Positions 30,172 to 41,995 are shown, counted from the stretch's first letter. The stretch is DNA of 64,000 nucleotides from Tremella fuciformis (GCA_032768795.1 CP136497.1:1180501-1244500); one strand, 5' to 3'. Translations and numbers: made by a program. Notes: generated by a model not told the origin, from the sequence alone.

Positions 30172-30810
30172 GATGATGCTCCTCTGAAGATTCGGCTCTG
30201 AGTAGGAGGATGAAGCTGGCGCGCGAGGTCAAAGGGGGAATGAAAGAGAGCGTTCTGGATGGAGAGGATGCCATACCACGGAGGCCACCTTAGATACATT
30301 CCTGGTGTCGAGTCCACTGGCAGCTCCGGCATTTGGAGCCAAAGCTGACTGGCATGACCGATGATACCATATGGATCGTCTCCGCGCCTCCGCCGACCTT
30401 GTCAGCATCGACTACCACATACTGGCCGAAAGGAGTGTCCTCGCCGAGGCCGCCCCCGGAACCACCGAGCACCGCTTCGGATCGTCCGAACGGTCATTCA
30501 GACGATGACGAGGGCTCTGGTGACCATGCAAAGCTCACGGAAGAGCATTATGGGACCTCAATTTAGCGCCGTTCGGTCTCGGCGCGACCGTCGGGGACTC
30601 TTACCAGACGCCGGTTTCGAAAGGAGCGACAACGCCACCGTGCATCGACGACGGGCAATAAGTGCCACTTTCAACAAAGTGCCACACACGCTCCGAGTTG
30701 CCACGTGTCGGCGATATTCGGGAATACCTCAGCTTCCGCCGTGCTCCGAGCTGTCTTACTCTCTGCATTCACTTCCCACCAGCAGCAACAGCGAGCAGGA
30801 GTTAGCCAAG
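30172..30810. other. Region between hydrolase and ATP15 starts
   Basis: Divergent promoter region. An open stretch 30354-30566 (+, MTDDTIWIVSAPPPT.., Pro/Ser-rich, 70 residues) could be a first exon of an unrecognised gene, but no partner exon was found. Bases 30570-30810 look like the ATP15 5' UTR and promoter. Confidence 0.3.
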
Positions 30811-31284
30811 ATGTCGGCCGTCTGGAGGGAGTTTATGTCGTACGTATCAATCTTGGTGCGGGGGGGCAGGAGGAGTGGACGCGCTCGGTCGGATCTGGCA
30901 AATGGGCGGCTGACAGACAGCTGGAACAAATACACTCAGGTCGCCTCGAGGGCCCTGCGACAAGCGCTTACTGAGACGGAGCGCGTTGGTGCGGAGAAGA
31001 GGGCACTTATCGGAGCGTGAGTCTATGGCTATGCTCTAAATCGGTACTCGCGGACACCCGGGAAGAGGAATGCCAGAGATGTGAAATCTGGAGGGCTTCG
31101 AGAAGGGCGCAAGATTGCAGCTCAGCAGTGTTGAGAGGAATGCTTGTGGGAATGCTAGAGAGGCGGGGGGAAGCGAAGAGGGGGTTACCTGTGTGGAGAA
31201 TGGTGACTGACCAGCAGCAAGTACCAGCTGTGGGAGAACGGCCAGGGCGGCGAGCAGGTGAGCGGAGTCATTAGAGGTGGTTGA
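30811..31284 (+). CDS. ATP15: Mitochondrial F1Fo ATP synthase epsilon subunit, 3 exons
   Basis: Exons 30811-30839, 30921-31016 and 31218-31284 join in phase (2, 2) to 63 residues: MSAVWREFMS, then WNKYTQVASRALRQAL.., then KYQLWENGQGGEQ. This is the usual length and pattern of the eukaryotic epsilon subunit (yeast Atp15: MS.WR..G..Y..Y..VAA...R..LK). It sits at the foot of the F1 central stalk in the mitochondrial matrix. The two introns are 81 and 201 nt. It is too short and split to be seen as one open frame. Confidence 0.82.
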
Positions 31285-31440
31285 AGCATGGCTGACGAGT
31301 CTGCAGAAGTTCATCGTGCCACCCGTCGAGAAGGGCTCGAGCTTGCCGCCAGTCTAGCGACAATCGGTCTCTTGGAGAGAACCGCAGGAGGAGGAGAACG
31401 AGGCAGGAGCCGCCTAAAACGCAAACCGCCTTCACAGCAT

Positions 31441-32003
31441 GCAGACCATCACATGAAGATCGACATATCCCAGATATCTACTGAGACTGCTGTGTCTGGT
31501 CCGCGGCAGGCTCGCGCTAGCCGATGGAGCTCAATCTCACTGATTTTGGCAACGCCGCGCCGCCAAGAAGAACGGCTCTCAAGATGCAGTGGAACGATCA
31601 TTGCTTGTTGTTGCCGGAGTGCCTACGTTGTCTCGAGGAAAGACAGTCAACCTACACGAGCTGTCAGGTCTGACCTAACCCATGCTGATCAAATTGACGG
31701 ATTCACACCGAGGATCGCTGGTAATGTGACACCGCTCCGGATCTTGTTGCAGCATTGAAGGAGTATGCCGTCGTTCCCGATGACATGCAGATGAGTCATG
31801 GCGACTTTGTGGGTACCGAGTCTCATAGTGGCGTCTACACGGATTGACTCCCTAGTCTCGTTGAGTTATTGACGACGAAAGCAAGCCGGCTGCACATCAA
31901 GAGTTCTGAAGATGCGAACCGCCAGAAGGAAGGCGATGCACCTGAGACCAGCGACTTGACACGATTCAATCGCGCCGACCTACCTTCTTTGGAGGCTTGG
32001 TAG
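31441..32003 (+). other. Probable small spliced gene, structure unresolved
   Basis: Three protein-like stretches on the + strand in different frames: SQDAVERSLLVVAGVPTLSRGKTVNLHEL (31570-31665 region), ALKEYAVVPDDMQMSHGDF (31751-31809), and LVELLTTKASRLHI ... ending DLPSLEAW and TAG at 32001-32003. Splice-like signals (GTGGGTACC...GACTCCCTAG) lie between them, but phases could not be made to agree throughout. No family is recognised. It may be a real small nuclear protein or a decayed one. Confidence 0.3.
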
Positions 32004-32055
32004 AGATGCTAGGCGGTTGCGATACAACACCTGATGCATTGTGATTATGTAGGTA

Positions 32056-34932
32056 TCATGACACTTCAAGATGACTGCTAAAACCCTTCTGCTCAATCTG
32101 AGGTGACCACCGGACAGTTTGTGGTGACGCAAGATTGGACTGCTGACCCGCCTCTTCGGTCCCACCCTCAGTCCGAGGCTCGGGTCTCCATCGAGACCAC
32201 TTGGGATCTACCCATCTCCGCATAGTTGGAAGACAGAGAACAGCCGGGAACAGGAGGCAGGCTGCAAAGAGCGCAATGACCACGGCCAGCAGGGATCTCG
32301 GATTGTTCGGATCGTTACGCTGGACGGCGTAGCTGACGCTGGGGAAGCCGGCGCCGCCGCTGATGGCCATCGTGAGAGCGGTCGAGGCGAGCTTGAGATG
32401 CTTGCCCTGTCCTCGGAGAGTCATGGCGAAGAGGGTGGGAAAGATGGCAGACTCAAAGAAGCCCAGCAGCTGAAGCATGCCGAGGCTGCCGTTGCCTAGA
32501 GGCAACACCCGCGCCAGGAGAGAGCTGATGAATGCTCCAGCCGTGTAGCCGAGCAGGATGTACCGTGGCGGCACGCCGAAGTAGATCAAGCCGGACGCGA
32601 TGAATCGTCCGGCAGCGAAGATGCCATGCTCGATCGCTTGCTGCCAGAATGCGTCGGCGGTTGGTTTGGCCTGCACGACCAGCTCTCCCCAAAAGTACGA
32701 GACGGACTCTTGGGCGCCAAGGTAGAGGAACATGACCACAGTGCCTGAGACAAGGAGCAGGCGGCGGGCTGACATGCCCAAAACGCTCGTGTTGGGCTCG
32801 AGGCCGGCGTTGAACAGGCGCTGCAGGGCCAGAGCCTCGAGGTCGTCGTCCGAGGCCTCCGATAATGGGACGTAGAAGAAGACGACGGCGAGGGAGACGA
32901 CAAACAGCGCAACAGCCAGGTAACACCACTGCACATTGAATAGGTTGTGGCCGGCCACATCGGCATTGCGCACAAGGGCGTAGTTGGCGACGATGGGCGA
33001 AAGGATGGATCCTACGCCTTGTATACCTTGCGCAAAGTTGAGTCGGGCTTCGGCGAGGTGGCTAGGACCTGCAATGGCAATGAAGGGGTTCGACGAAACC
33101 TCGAGACAAGATAGACCGAGGGCAATGATGAAGTTGGAGATGAAGAAGCCGGCATAGGATAACAGCACGGAAGAAGGCCAAAATGCCATGGCTCCTGTGG
33201 CATAGATAGCGAGGCCGGTCATGAAAGTCGCCTTGAATCCTTCTCGAGTCAGGACCCAATATCCGAACACCGCTGGGCCGAAGAGGTAGGCTATCCAGTA
33301 CGAATTATGCAGAGCGATGGACCGAGCTGCCGAGTAACCAAGCTGATTCAGGATGGCGCCGTTGAGTGTGCCGAGCAGACCGTACGCGAACCCCCAGAGG
33401 AAGAAGAGAGAGGATACTGGCAGTCAGCTGAATGGTGAGATATCGCGGGGTTGACATACCAAACAGCACCGGCCACCACGCTTCCCTCGCACTCAGCTCG
33501 GTCAATGGCTTCTTGCCGCTCATGTCCACAAAGTCGAAAAAGTTGGCAGTCGGTGCTTGCGCCGACATGTCGATCATCGGCGAGGCTTTGCTGTGCTGTG
33601 AGGACGTGGACAGTCGGGACGTTTGCCTCGTTGTGAAATGTCCTAGAAGATTTGCGGAATTGCTCCTCGGCCTTGTCACAGCAGACTCTCTTCGACCAAC
33701 TTCGGCCATTGTGACTGGAGGAGGTTCAGGTGCACTACTGAGCATCTGGAAGAAGTCGAGGTCCCCATCTTCCTCGCTCTCTCCCGCATCGCCGTTTTGA
33801 CCGCTATGAGAGCCGTCCTCGCTATCGTGATACGCGACCGGGCGGTTTTCAGGTATCGTGCCGAGTGCCATGACGGGTGACAGCGGCGAGCGAGGCTCTG
33901 ACTTGACCGACAAGTCCATCGAATGGGTAGGCTCGCCGGAGCCATCTAGCACAGTGGGCTCCCTGTTGGTCAAGATCATCGGAAGAACCCTCATGACCAG
34001 AGGCTTGAGCACGAGGACGCAGCAGCAAAACAGGCCAACATTGACCTCGACGGCCGACCACATGAGGGAGAAGCTGGCGTGGTAGGTGAAGTTGGCGGGG
34101 CGATTGGAGGCGGACACCCCCTTGCTCGGGCTGAGCGACGGGTCGATGGCCAGCTCCTCCTTGAGCGCATTCTGCAGGTACGCTATTCGCACCACGTCGA
34201 CAATCGTGACAAAGCCGCCGACGATGAATGTGGCGACCAGTATGACTTTCTGCCGGAACTCCATGCGCAAGCCAGTTAAAATGGGCAGTGGCAACAGGAG
34301 GATGGCGAGATCCGTGAGGACATTAATGGGTGCCGATGAGAGGTATAGCGCCACCACGTCGATGCACTTGCCCGACGAGTCGCCGCTGAATGCCGCTTGG
34401 ACCGGCCTGCACTGGAAGATGTTGAGGAAGGTCAAGACGATGCCGGCCAGATTGACAATGAGCATGGTCGCCCATGATGCTCGGCGGAGGAAGGGATGCG
34501 CCGTTGACATGCGGACGTAGAGCACGAGGATGGCCGTTTTGGTAGTCATGAGAGCGGGATTATAGAAGACGGTAAAGGCGTAAACGGCACGCTTGAGCGG
34601 TTCCTCCCATTCGGCCTTGATCAGAGCATCTGGCGCGCCGAGGCCTACTCGTGTGCCAATCATGATGGACACTGAGAGGGCGACGGAGAACACCTGCACG
34701 TCAGTCTGCCGCGCCAGCGCTGACAAGAGCGACCTGCCCATGCGACAAGGGTGAAGTAGTCGTCCACCGTGTGCTTCTTGACCACACCCCATTTCGAGAC
34801 GAGTCGCAAGGCCGTGAAGGTGGTGGCCAAGATCGACAGGATGAGGGTGACGACGAAGACGACCCCGGTGCGATCCGTCAAGACCTCTCCCGTCGCAGGA
34901 TCCACCACCGAAGCCAATTCCTGGATGAGCAT
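32056..34932 (-). CDS. Fusion: fungal rhodopsin-like (PTH11-type) 7-TM region + MFS FucP-like transporter, 3 exons
   Basis: Exons 34932-34738, 34693-33460, 33416-32056 give 929 residues. Residues ~1-300 have the fungal rhodopsin-domain pattern (DRTGVVFVVTLILSILATTF.ALRLVSKW, DDYFTLVAW, IFQCRPV, SSAPINVLTDLAILLLPLP). Residues ~300-475 are a Ser-rich acidic cytoplasmic linker. From ~480 TELSAREAWWPVLF leads into SLFFLWGFAYGLLGTLNGAILNQLGY, the start of FucP-like sugar:H+ symporters, with about 12 membrane segments to ~860. Intron 1 begins GCAGGT (GC-AG), needed to keep VAW-VFSVALSV in frame. The Arg of the MFS loop and sugar specificity are not assignable. Possible role: a membrane receptor joined to a transporter; this is inference. 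Confidence 0.75.
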
Positions 34933-35750
34933 GCTGTCGTGGCGCCTCGTCTCAACCGTCGCGTTTGTGCTTCATGGTGGTCGTGAGAGTCATGATCGTA
35001 CACCAGACCAGCCTGAGAGAGTGAAAAGAACCACAGCTATGGGCTGACCGCTGCCCGACTCCGTCATCCCATGGGGCACCCCTCGGTAGCTATTCCTGAG
35101 CCGTGGCATCTACGCACCTGGCCCCCATTCCAGTACAGCCAGGGCCCCACTCGTCTTTGGCTTTTGACTACCTGACAGAGGTACATCGGCAATTGTACGA
35201 CCCGCAAGTCGAGCAGCATCGTTAGCGTCGTCATCTCTGCATCCCGCTGAGATGCGATGGTTCAGCAGCTGCTCACCTCGTCAGGCACCGCAACATCTTC
35301 GGCCGTACGGCATCTCATCCCATCGCTCGTCCTGTTCGTGGCAGGATGGTCAATGTGGCAGCAAGCCTGAGATTTCAATCTCCACGACCTCGCTTCGAGT
35401 GCTGTTCAGTAGCGTATGATCCCTTGAGACGCGGCGACTGCCCCTGATTATTGGAGGTCCGCTACTCCGCTCGCCTTCGCTCGCCTCCGCATTCGCGTCA
35501 CGTCGGCACTCGGCCAATTGCCAGCCAACTCAACACCCCGACCGCACGCAGCTACGGGCCTCAGTAGCGGATGCAAGATGGTTTGTCTTTGTTTCAACTC
35601 GAACAGATGTCAATTTTATTGACTCAGCGGGCTCAAGCGGAGCTGGTAGCTGTGGGGGGCGAGGCGGACAAGCTCTGTTCAGCTCCGATTGTTGAAACTT
35701 TGCGCTGCACGGAATGTTTGCGAGATAGCTTAGAGGCCGTAAGCGATCCA
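34933..35750. other. Intergenic region before the B array
   Basis: About 820 bases with no supported gene. It should hold the promoter of the fusion gene on the left; a TATA box of B1 lies at its right edge. Confidence 0.4.
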
Positions 35751-35751
35751 T

Positions 35752-35760
35752 AGTATATAA
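35752..35760 (+). promoter_or_regulatory. TATA box of B1
   Basis: AGTATATAAC about 90 bases before ATG 35842. Confidence 0.55.
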
Positions 35761-35841
35761 CCCAACGGTGGGGGCTACTCTTCATGGCAGACAATATATC
35801 CAAACTCACCCGCAGTGAAATATCCATATTAATTTTCCAGC

Positions 35842-36545
35842 ATGGCTCCAAGTTCGCACAAGCGAAAAGCTAGATGCAGCCGCCACGAGCAAGGGCAGAG
35901 TTCCCAGGATCCGACTTCTCAGGCTAATGACTGCATCGTTGTCGGCTCAAGTACAGCGGGATATTACGATGAGTTTGGGACGTTCTATCCAAGCACAACG
36001 CCAGACTCTTACCCCTCATGGACTGAAGTGGTCGGTGAGTGGACCGTCCTCTTGAAATCCCGATCCTCGTCTGGTGGTCTCAGTGCCATATTTTAACGAA
36101 GGCTGACCACACAGGTGGGCAACTCATTAAGCCCTCCCACAAGGTTTTTCAACCCCTCAATTCGTTGATGCATGAGGTCACAGCAGAGTTAGGAAACAAA
36201 GTTCAACCCACTCAACTGGATGAGACCTCATGGAATGCGATCGTGTTAACCGCCGCGGAGGTCACAGTTCAGCAAATGAAAGATTTCAAGAAATCCCTCA
36301 ATAAAAGCGAGTGGGACAAGGTCTACGAGAACACTCAATGGAACGTCACACTCACTCAGGCTCCTCTGTCTGAAGAATTGTGGGAGATGTACCAAGGCTG
36401 CGTTGAAATCCACTTGGCCTGGGCGGCGCACAGTTGCCCAACAGCAAGCACTCACGCTACGTTCATCGGTGCGCTACCCGTGCAAGATGCAACATATTTC
36501 TCCATGTCTGGAGCTATGTATGCGTCGCTCGAGCAAGGGCATTAG
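35842..36545 (+). CDS. Family B paralogue B1 (unknown function, 2 exons)
   Basis: Exons 35842-36034 and 36115-36545 give 207 residues. A short basic head (MAPSSHKRKARCSR) and a polar region are followed by a helical stretch and the family domain: SEWDKVYENTQWNVTL (family pattern W..F...PSF.V), then CVEIHLAW. It is the most divergent of the five. The single intron sits just before the conserved half, with the same phase (1) as in B2 and B5. No targeting signal beyond the basic head, which could be nuclear. Function unknown. Confidence 0.6.
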
Positions 36546-37156
36546 TGGCCGAACAAAGGGGTCGGCGCATCGCCCGTCTCCGGAGTAGCTGAATCATACG
36601 ATACATAAATTGTTCAATGCTACGCACGTTTCATGATCATTCGCTCCACCGTGACCCCAGTCCCTGGCTTCGAGGATGGGGCCCTTACACACCTTCAAGC
36701 GTCGCGCCAGCTTGGCATCGCTCTGACTTGCGAATTTCACATGTTGAAGGATACATCTCACGTCTAAGCGGCACCTCATCTTCGTGTGTGAAACGAGACA
36801 CGATGCCATCGCTTGCTTCCACTCACATCTGACGTCAATTGACTGAGCATGAACCTTTCACCGCCACCTGCTCCCCTGCAGCTCAGCTCTTTCATACCCC
36901 TTCTTATACAGTCGGCCATGTCGGCGAAACATGAGGCCGACGGGGGTTCGTTAAGATGTTTCCTCAGGCGACAGCCAGCTGTGACGCGCAACAAGCTTTC
37001 CTTTCTTCATTGGCGAAATTCATATTCACGGCGGCGCTTCAAGCAAAGAGGGACCCCTAGCGAGCGAGTGAATCTCCGACCCTTTCCCATTGAAGCTCGA
37101 TCGTTCGAAGCCCGACTCAATCATGATGCCCTGCTCGGAAGGCGCGATTTGTACTG

Positions 37157-37163
37157 TATAAAG
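37157..37163 (+). promoter_or_regulatory. TATA box of B2
   Basis: TATAAAG, 69 bases before ATG 37226. Confidence 0.6.
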
Positions 37164-37225
37164 CCTCGCTCCACAAGTTTCGAGACACTTTGTTGGCTGA
37201 CACCTAGAGCTACTGTGCACTATTC

Positions 37226-37916
37226 ATGGACTCTTTCAGCTTTCACATCCCTGTGGGGGACATGGATCTTGAGGCTGAATCTTTGGCAAGGTATGCGCTG
37301 AGTGCGAGGTATGATGACGGAACCCATGGCACCACAGACACGTATGAGGCGGCAGAAACGTCTGAGGCGGCGGGAGACCTAGAGCTCTTCGATGCTGCAG
37401 GTAGGTTCTCTGAAATCACAAGGCCGCTCCTGGCTACCCCTCGATAAACACCGAGAAACTGATTCTACAGGTGATGCCGAAAAGAAGTTTGAGGACGATC
37501 CTAAATATAGCAAAGAGGAGAGGAAGTTGTTTTGGGCGGCGAGAGCTTTGTACAACGCGACGCTCGCTGAATTCCACAAGGGCTACGACTTCACGGGCCA
37601 ACAGGCGACTTATAGCGAAGAACTTGGTATCAGTATATGGAACAACTCTATGAAGCAAGCCAAGCATATACGAGAATGTCTCGGCAAGGAAAAATGGGCA
37701 AGGTTTCGTCAGAGTCCCAGAGAGCATAAAATTGCTGTAGAATTGACCCGGGGATCAGTGAAGCCTGACGGGAGTGTCGATATCTTGTTCTCTTTCAGAG
37801 CCACAGACACTACATACGAAAAGATCAACAGCAGCAAAAGCATCCCCATTTTTTCTATAAACGATGAACTTGCAGCTGAAGGCTTCCAACAGCTATCTCG
37901 GCTACGACCACGTTGA
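37226..37916 (+). CDS. Family B paralogue B2 (unknown function, 2 exons)
   Basis: Exons 37226-37400 and 37471-37916 (phase 1) give 206 residues. An acidic head (MDSFSFHIPVGDMDLEAE) has no basic start, unlike its sisters. The domain has ERKLFWAARALYNATLAEF, then GKEKWARFRQSPREHKIAVEL and a beta-type stretch SVDILFSFRATDTTYEKI. Intron position and phase agree with B1 and B5. Function unknown. Confidence 0.62.
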
Positions 37917-38745
37917 TTACTTTATGTAGACATACCATGAGTGGCGTTCCTAATCTTGCAGTTTGCGTGCATGTAGTGCTGCTTGAAACTCCCACGAAGT
38001 CCATTGTATCTCGGGACCCCTTGTCAGGAGCACTGAGAAGCCTAGATGTCTCCTGTCATCAAGCAGGAATATACGTACAGTACCTGGATAAGCCAGACCA
38101 AGACATCAGAGCAGAAAGTTGAACGACAGTGTCGTCCCACGTCTCCTCGACTACCTCGGTCTGGGTCAAGGTCATGGTCAGTACCACCTCAACCGCAGGA
38201 CCGCTTATAATAAAGAGCGCTCAGAAGTCACAGACCACACCTCAGAGGTCGCTTTACATGCCGTTGATGCGATTTGAACGGACACGACAGGGTCCCCTCA
38301 GATCCTCTGCAATTAGAGAACTGTCAGTATGGGACTACAGCGCCCAGAGCTGCCGTCCCACTCCTTCCTTCCCTGCGGCCCCCTCCCCTCCTGTTATTCG
38401 CCCTAGCACGTGAGGTCGCGTGCTCGACGGCATATCGCATATCGCATTCATATTATCCTTTCTCCGCCTCTGACGCGAGTCAGATCATTGTTCAGCCCTC
38501 AACCAATCCTTTCCACTCCACTCCCTTGACGGGCAATGATACACAGCTCTCCAACTCATGTGAAGGGAGGGTGCTATGCCCCGCCCCCTCTGACTCGCCA
38601 CAGCTCCCGTCCGCGTAACGCCTGTCCGTTGGACTTGGAAGAGGCCTTTGTGTTGACTGTTTCACGTCACGGCCACCCGTGTTGCAAAAGGCATATGACA
38701 GGTGGACAGGCGTGTGAGGTACGAGCCGGACTCCGACCACGAGAC
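37917..38745. other. Gap between B2 and B3
   Basis: About 830 bases with no supported gene; short open frames here show no family pattern. Confidence 0.35.
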
Positions 38746-38753
38746 ATATATAT
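38746..38753 (+). promoter_or_regulatory. TATA box of B3
   Basis: CATATATATGC about 78 bases before ATG 38824. Confidence 0.55.
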
Positions 38754-38823
38754 GCAACAAATCAGATCAACAACTGCTTCGCCTGACGAAATCCAGTCAA
38801 TTCTCTGAACCGCTACTTTCGCA

Positions 38824-39513
38824 ATGGCACCAAGCACCAAGAAGTCCAAGACCAGTGCCTCGGCGGGCATATGGACCAGATCTAAGACACGCAATCCCCC
38901 AACCAGAACTTCTCCGCGAAGGACCGCTGCCAATAGTCAGACTGATCAACTCGCTGCTGAGAGCAGCACCGGTAGATGGACAAGATCTCACGTCGCTCTC
39001 GGAACGCCCGTGCCGGAGAGCCAGGCAGACGATTTTGCTCTGGACTACACCGCTGATGGCGATACCGAGCTGTGGGAGCCCGATGAAGGTGATACTTATG
39101 AGCCAGACCACCGAGACATCACCGACGTCGGGGACACCCTGATCGATGCCATTTGGGCGGACATTGATGCGAAATTGAAAGCGGGGGGATCTGAAACCCT
39201 CTGGCGGCCTGAGATTGACGCCACGATCGCTGAGGTCGCTTTTGCTTCTGTTGAGGATTGGGCGCCCAAATTGGACAAAGAGCGCTGGGAAAAATTCGCT
39301 GCCAACCCATCTTTCTCCGTGGATGTGAAGTGCGGCCCAGCGACCGTGCCCGGGTATCCATTCTCCATGGATCTGTACTTGAACTACGACGCTGGTCCGA
39401 CTGTGCGAGCGAGCAAGTATACGGAGGTGCAAGAGCGGAAGAGATGGATAGGACTGACCCAGACGATAAATAAGCATTTGTTTCCTGCTGAGGATTTGGG
39501 AAACAGAGCATGA
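38824..39513 (+). CDS. Family B paralogue B3 (unknown function, single exon)
   Basis: 229 residues. The basic head (MAPSTKKSKTSAS.. through SPRRTAANS) includes a WTRSKTR/WTRSHV repeat. An acidic middle (ELWEPDEGDTYEPD) precedes a helix and the family domain: KERWEKFAANPSFSVDVKCG, YPFSMDLYLNYDAGPTVRASKYTEVQERKRW. The best-conserved example of the domain: W..FA.NPSF.V, YP.....LY...DAGPT..A..Y.E...R. Probably nuclear from the basic head; function unknown. Confidence 0.7.
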   Translation: MAPSTKKSKTSASAGIWTRSKTRNPPTRTSPRRTAANSQTDQLAAESSTGRWTRSHVALGTPVPESQADDFALDYTADGDTELWEPDEGDTYEPDHRDITDVGDTLIDAIWADIDAKLKAGGSETLWRPEIDATIAEVAFASVEDWAPKLDKERWEKFAANPSFSVDVKCGPATVPGYPFSMDLYLNYDAGPTVRASKYTEVQERKRWIGLTQTINKHLFPAEDLGNRA

Positions 39514-39945
39514 CAGCCTGGAGGTCACATACAATTGGCGTGGTGAAGCATGAATGAGCGTGATGCCTGCGACAAGTCTATGTTTATGCATCTATGGCTG
39601 GGCAATTGAGCGACCAGTCTCGCTCGAGAAGGGCTCTTTCACGGCTTATCCGGGGATACTCCAGAGCAAAAACGCAGTCTGCGATCTACTTGCACCTTGA
39701 CTCTGGTATACTGGCCCCGACATACCGTTGTTTCTTGCGACGTGTTCGATCTCTCCCTTCTATTTGATGCTGCCGCCCAAAGATGGCCAAGTCCTCAAGG
39801 CCAGTCCATTGATTGCGATTTTCCAATCAAACCTTTCTTACTGTGGGGGAAGTCGCATGAGCAAGAAATCGGACATCCATCTGGCCTTCGTATTTTGCAT
39901 TGCTACAGTCTTGTAACTACACACAAACACAGTCGCTCAACCGGT

Positions 39946-40467
39946 ATGGACAACAACTCCATCGTCGTCCCGCCCACGCTGGGACATTCCGCGTATTCCG
40001 CAACAACCCACGGAATCGTTGCGCCAAGAGCTCAGTCTGCGTCCCGCACCCTGTCTGTGCCGACTAATCCAGACTTGGCCATGACAATCGCCCTTGAAGA
40101 GCTGACGAGGATCGACCTCGACTCGGAGACCCGATCTCGACCACAGCCACAGACAGATACACTGTCACCACAAGTCCCCCAATCATCAGTTGAGGGGAGT
40201 ATTTCGCATCAGTCGAAGCCCTCCTTGCCCTGCGGTCGGACCGGAGTCGAAGATTTCGCTTATTCAACGACGGGCGGTCAGACAGGGAGCAGGGTGCGCA
40301 AGGTAAAGGAGCGCCGTTGCTTGAAGCCTACGAAGCAGATGCTTCGTGCGTTTCTCGGAAGCGGAGTCGAGAGAAGGTCTGAGGCCGGTCTCGACCACAC
40401 TTCGGACACGTACGAGGAGCACACTCTGAAGGCTAGGGACCTGTTCGAGCCAGGTCCTTGGCCGTGA
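39946..40467 (+). CDS. Hypothetical protein between B3 and B4
   Basis: 173 residues from ATG 39946 (MDNNSIVVPPT). The frame is open upstream to 39697 but without support. It is Ser/Thr/Pro-rich with a basic patch VRKVKERRCLKPTKQ and ends FEPGPWP. It lacks the family B domain; it could be an N-terminal family B remnant, an unrelated gene, or chance. Confidence 0.35.
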   Translation: MDNNSIVVPPTLGHSAYSATTHGIVAPRAQSASRTLSVPTNPDLAMTIALEELTRIDLDSETRSRPQPQTDTLSPQVPQSSVEGSISHQSKPSLPCGRTGVEDFAYSTTGGQTGSRVRKVKERRCLKPTKQMLRAFLGSGVERRSEAGLDHTSDTYEEHTLKARDLFEPGPWP

Positions 40468-40982
40468 TGAACCCTTTCGTACTCATGTCTGTTCTGTACG
40501 CTCGCTTTGGCATGTAAACAAATGATGTTCGGAGACCCCAATTGAGCTTGCCCATGGCCTTCGAGCTCCCGTCCATTGACCTTTCCTTGAGGGCCTTCCA
40601 GCTTGGCTAGATAGAATCATCGACTTGGCAGATTCATCTTCGCCAGGGCCTACATTCGGGTCCCAAAAAACCCCTTGAGGCTTCGCTGCCGAACTGGCGC
40701 CGGACCGTATTCCACTCCTCTCGAGCCTTGAACCCGCGCGCACTGAGACGCCCCGCTCATGCGAAGGACGTCGACTGGTGCGCAACATTACGAAACAAGA
40801 GAACCCTGCTCGACCGTTTCATCGTGTTTCTCACCCTCACGCCAGTCACGTTGCGATGACCGCCAACGTGTGATGCGCGCGACTCTGAGATTCGCTTGAA
40901 ACGGACTTATCGGTGGGGTCGGAGCCCAACATCAGGGGAGGACCTCCGCTTGGGTAGAACGGGCGCACGGCCCGGCATCAGG

Positions 40983-40989
40983 ATATATA
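40983..40989 (+). promoter_or_regulatory. TATA box of B4
   Basis: GGATATATAGC about 80 bases before ATG 41063. Confidence 0.55.
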
Positions 40990-41062
40990 GCAAGCAAGTA
41001 GAAGTTCTGTCCATGTAATTACACTCCGGAGTGTCCCCCTCACAAAACTCATTCATTATACA

Positions 41063-41995
41063 ATGCGATCCAAACAATCTCGTCATCCACGCTCCACTAG
41101 AGCTACTCAGCGACACGCGTCCGACAGCACCATTGCGGATGAGAGCTGCATCATAGTCCGAGCATTACCCTCCTCGTACAGTGAAGTACCGCATGGCCGC
41201 CGCAGGACCGACACCAATGGATCAACCATTAGGTCAAGAGTCTCCGCTTCTTCGGGTGCGTCCGTCCCTAGTCCTGCCACAGGAATTGGCAATGCTAACG
41301 CGTCAGAGATTTGGGCGCAGAAAACCGGCCAGGCGCAGAGGAAGGGGCGTGACCGGAAGACTGGCGGTTCCAGTAGGCCCTCGAAGCACGGGAGTCAGCA
41401 AACGGGCTCACACATCGACGAATCCACCCTGACGATCTCTGGCCAATCCGGTATGCAAACACGTTCCAAGACGCGCCTTCAAGAAGCCGCCGGCGACGAG
41501 CAGAGCCTGGAGACGGTCTATGAAGACTATGAGCAGTACCCCGTCCCACTCGGTCCTCAAGAGGACGAGTCTCCTACAATTTCCGATCCGGAAGTCAATC
41601 GGGTGGCCGAATCGCTCAGCCAGGCGGTGTGGGGCCAGGCCATCCTCGACCTCGACCATTTGGGACGGTGGACGACCGATGAAGACCAGCTCAAGTTTCA
41701 GGTGAGACAAAGTGCAGAGAACTTGTCCCAAACTTGGCAGTCAAAGTTCGATAGCGCTCGCTGGCAGGCATTTGCGAACAATCCATCATTTTCCGGCTGG
41801 CTCCAATTCATACCGCACCTTGATTTCCAGGAGACTGGTACATATAGTGTTCAGCTCAGCTGTTCTGCAGGTCCGACTGTGGACGGCGCCGTCTATCGAG
41901 AGATAGAAACAGAGAATTATTGTGTCGGGGTGACGGCCACAACTTGTATCTGCGCTCACTGTCCACTAGGGTGTTTCGGGTCGGAATACGCCTAG
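41063..41995 (+). CDS. Family B paralogue B4 (unknown function, single exon)
   Basis: 310 residues. A long basic/Ser-rich head (MRSKQSRHPRSTRATQ) and a second basic segment (GMQTRSKTRLQEA) similar to the WTRSKTR of B3 are followed by an acidic stretch (YEDYEQYPVPL). The family domain is SARWQAFANNPSFSGWLQF, GTYSVQLSCSAGPTVDGAVYREIETENY. The end is Cys-rich (CICAHCPLGC). Same length as B5. Function unknown. Confidence 0.68.
   Translation: MRSKQSRHPRSTRATQRHASDSTIADESCIIVRALPSSYSEVPHGRRRTDTNGSTIRSRVSASSGASVPSPATGIGNANASEIWAQKTGQAQRKGRDRKTGGSSRPSKHGSQQTGSHIDESTLTISGQSGMQTRSKTRLQEAAGDEQSLETVYEDYEQYPVPLGPQEDESPTISDPEVNRVAESLSQAVWGQAILDLDHLGRWTTDEDQLKFQVRQSAENLSQTWQSKFDSARWQAFANNPSFSGWLQFIPHLDFQETGTYSVQLSCSAGPTVDGAVYREIETENYCVGVTATTCICAHCPLGCFGSEYA

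Noticed and set aside
38129..38413. 94-codon + strand frame between B2 and B3
   Set aside because: No family B domain and no promoter match; probably chance.
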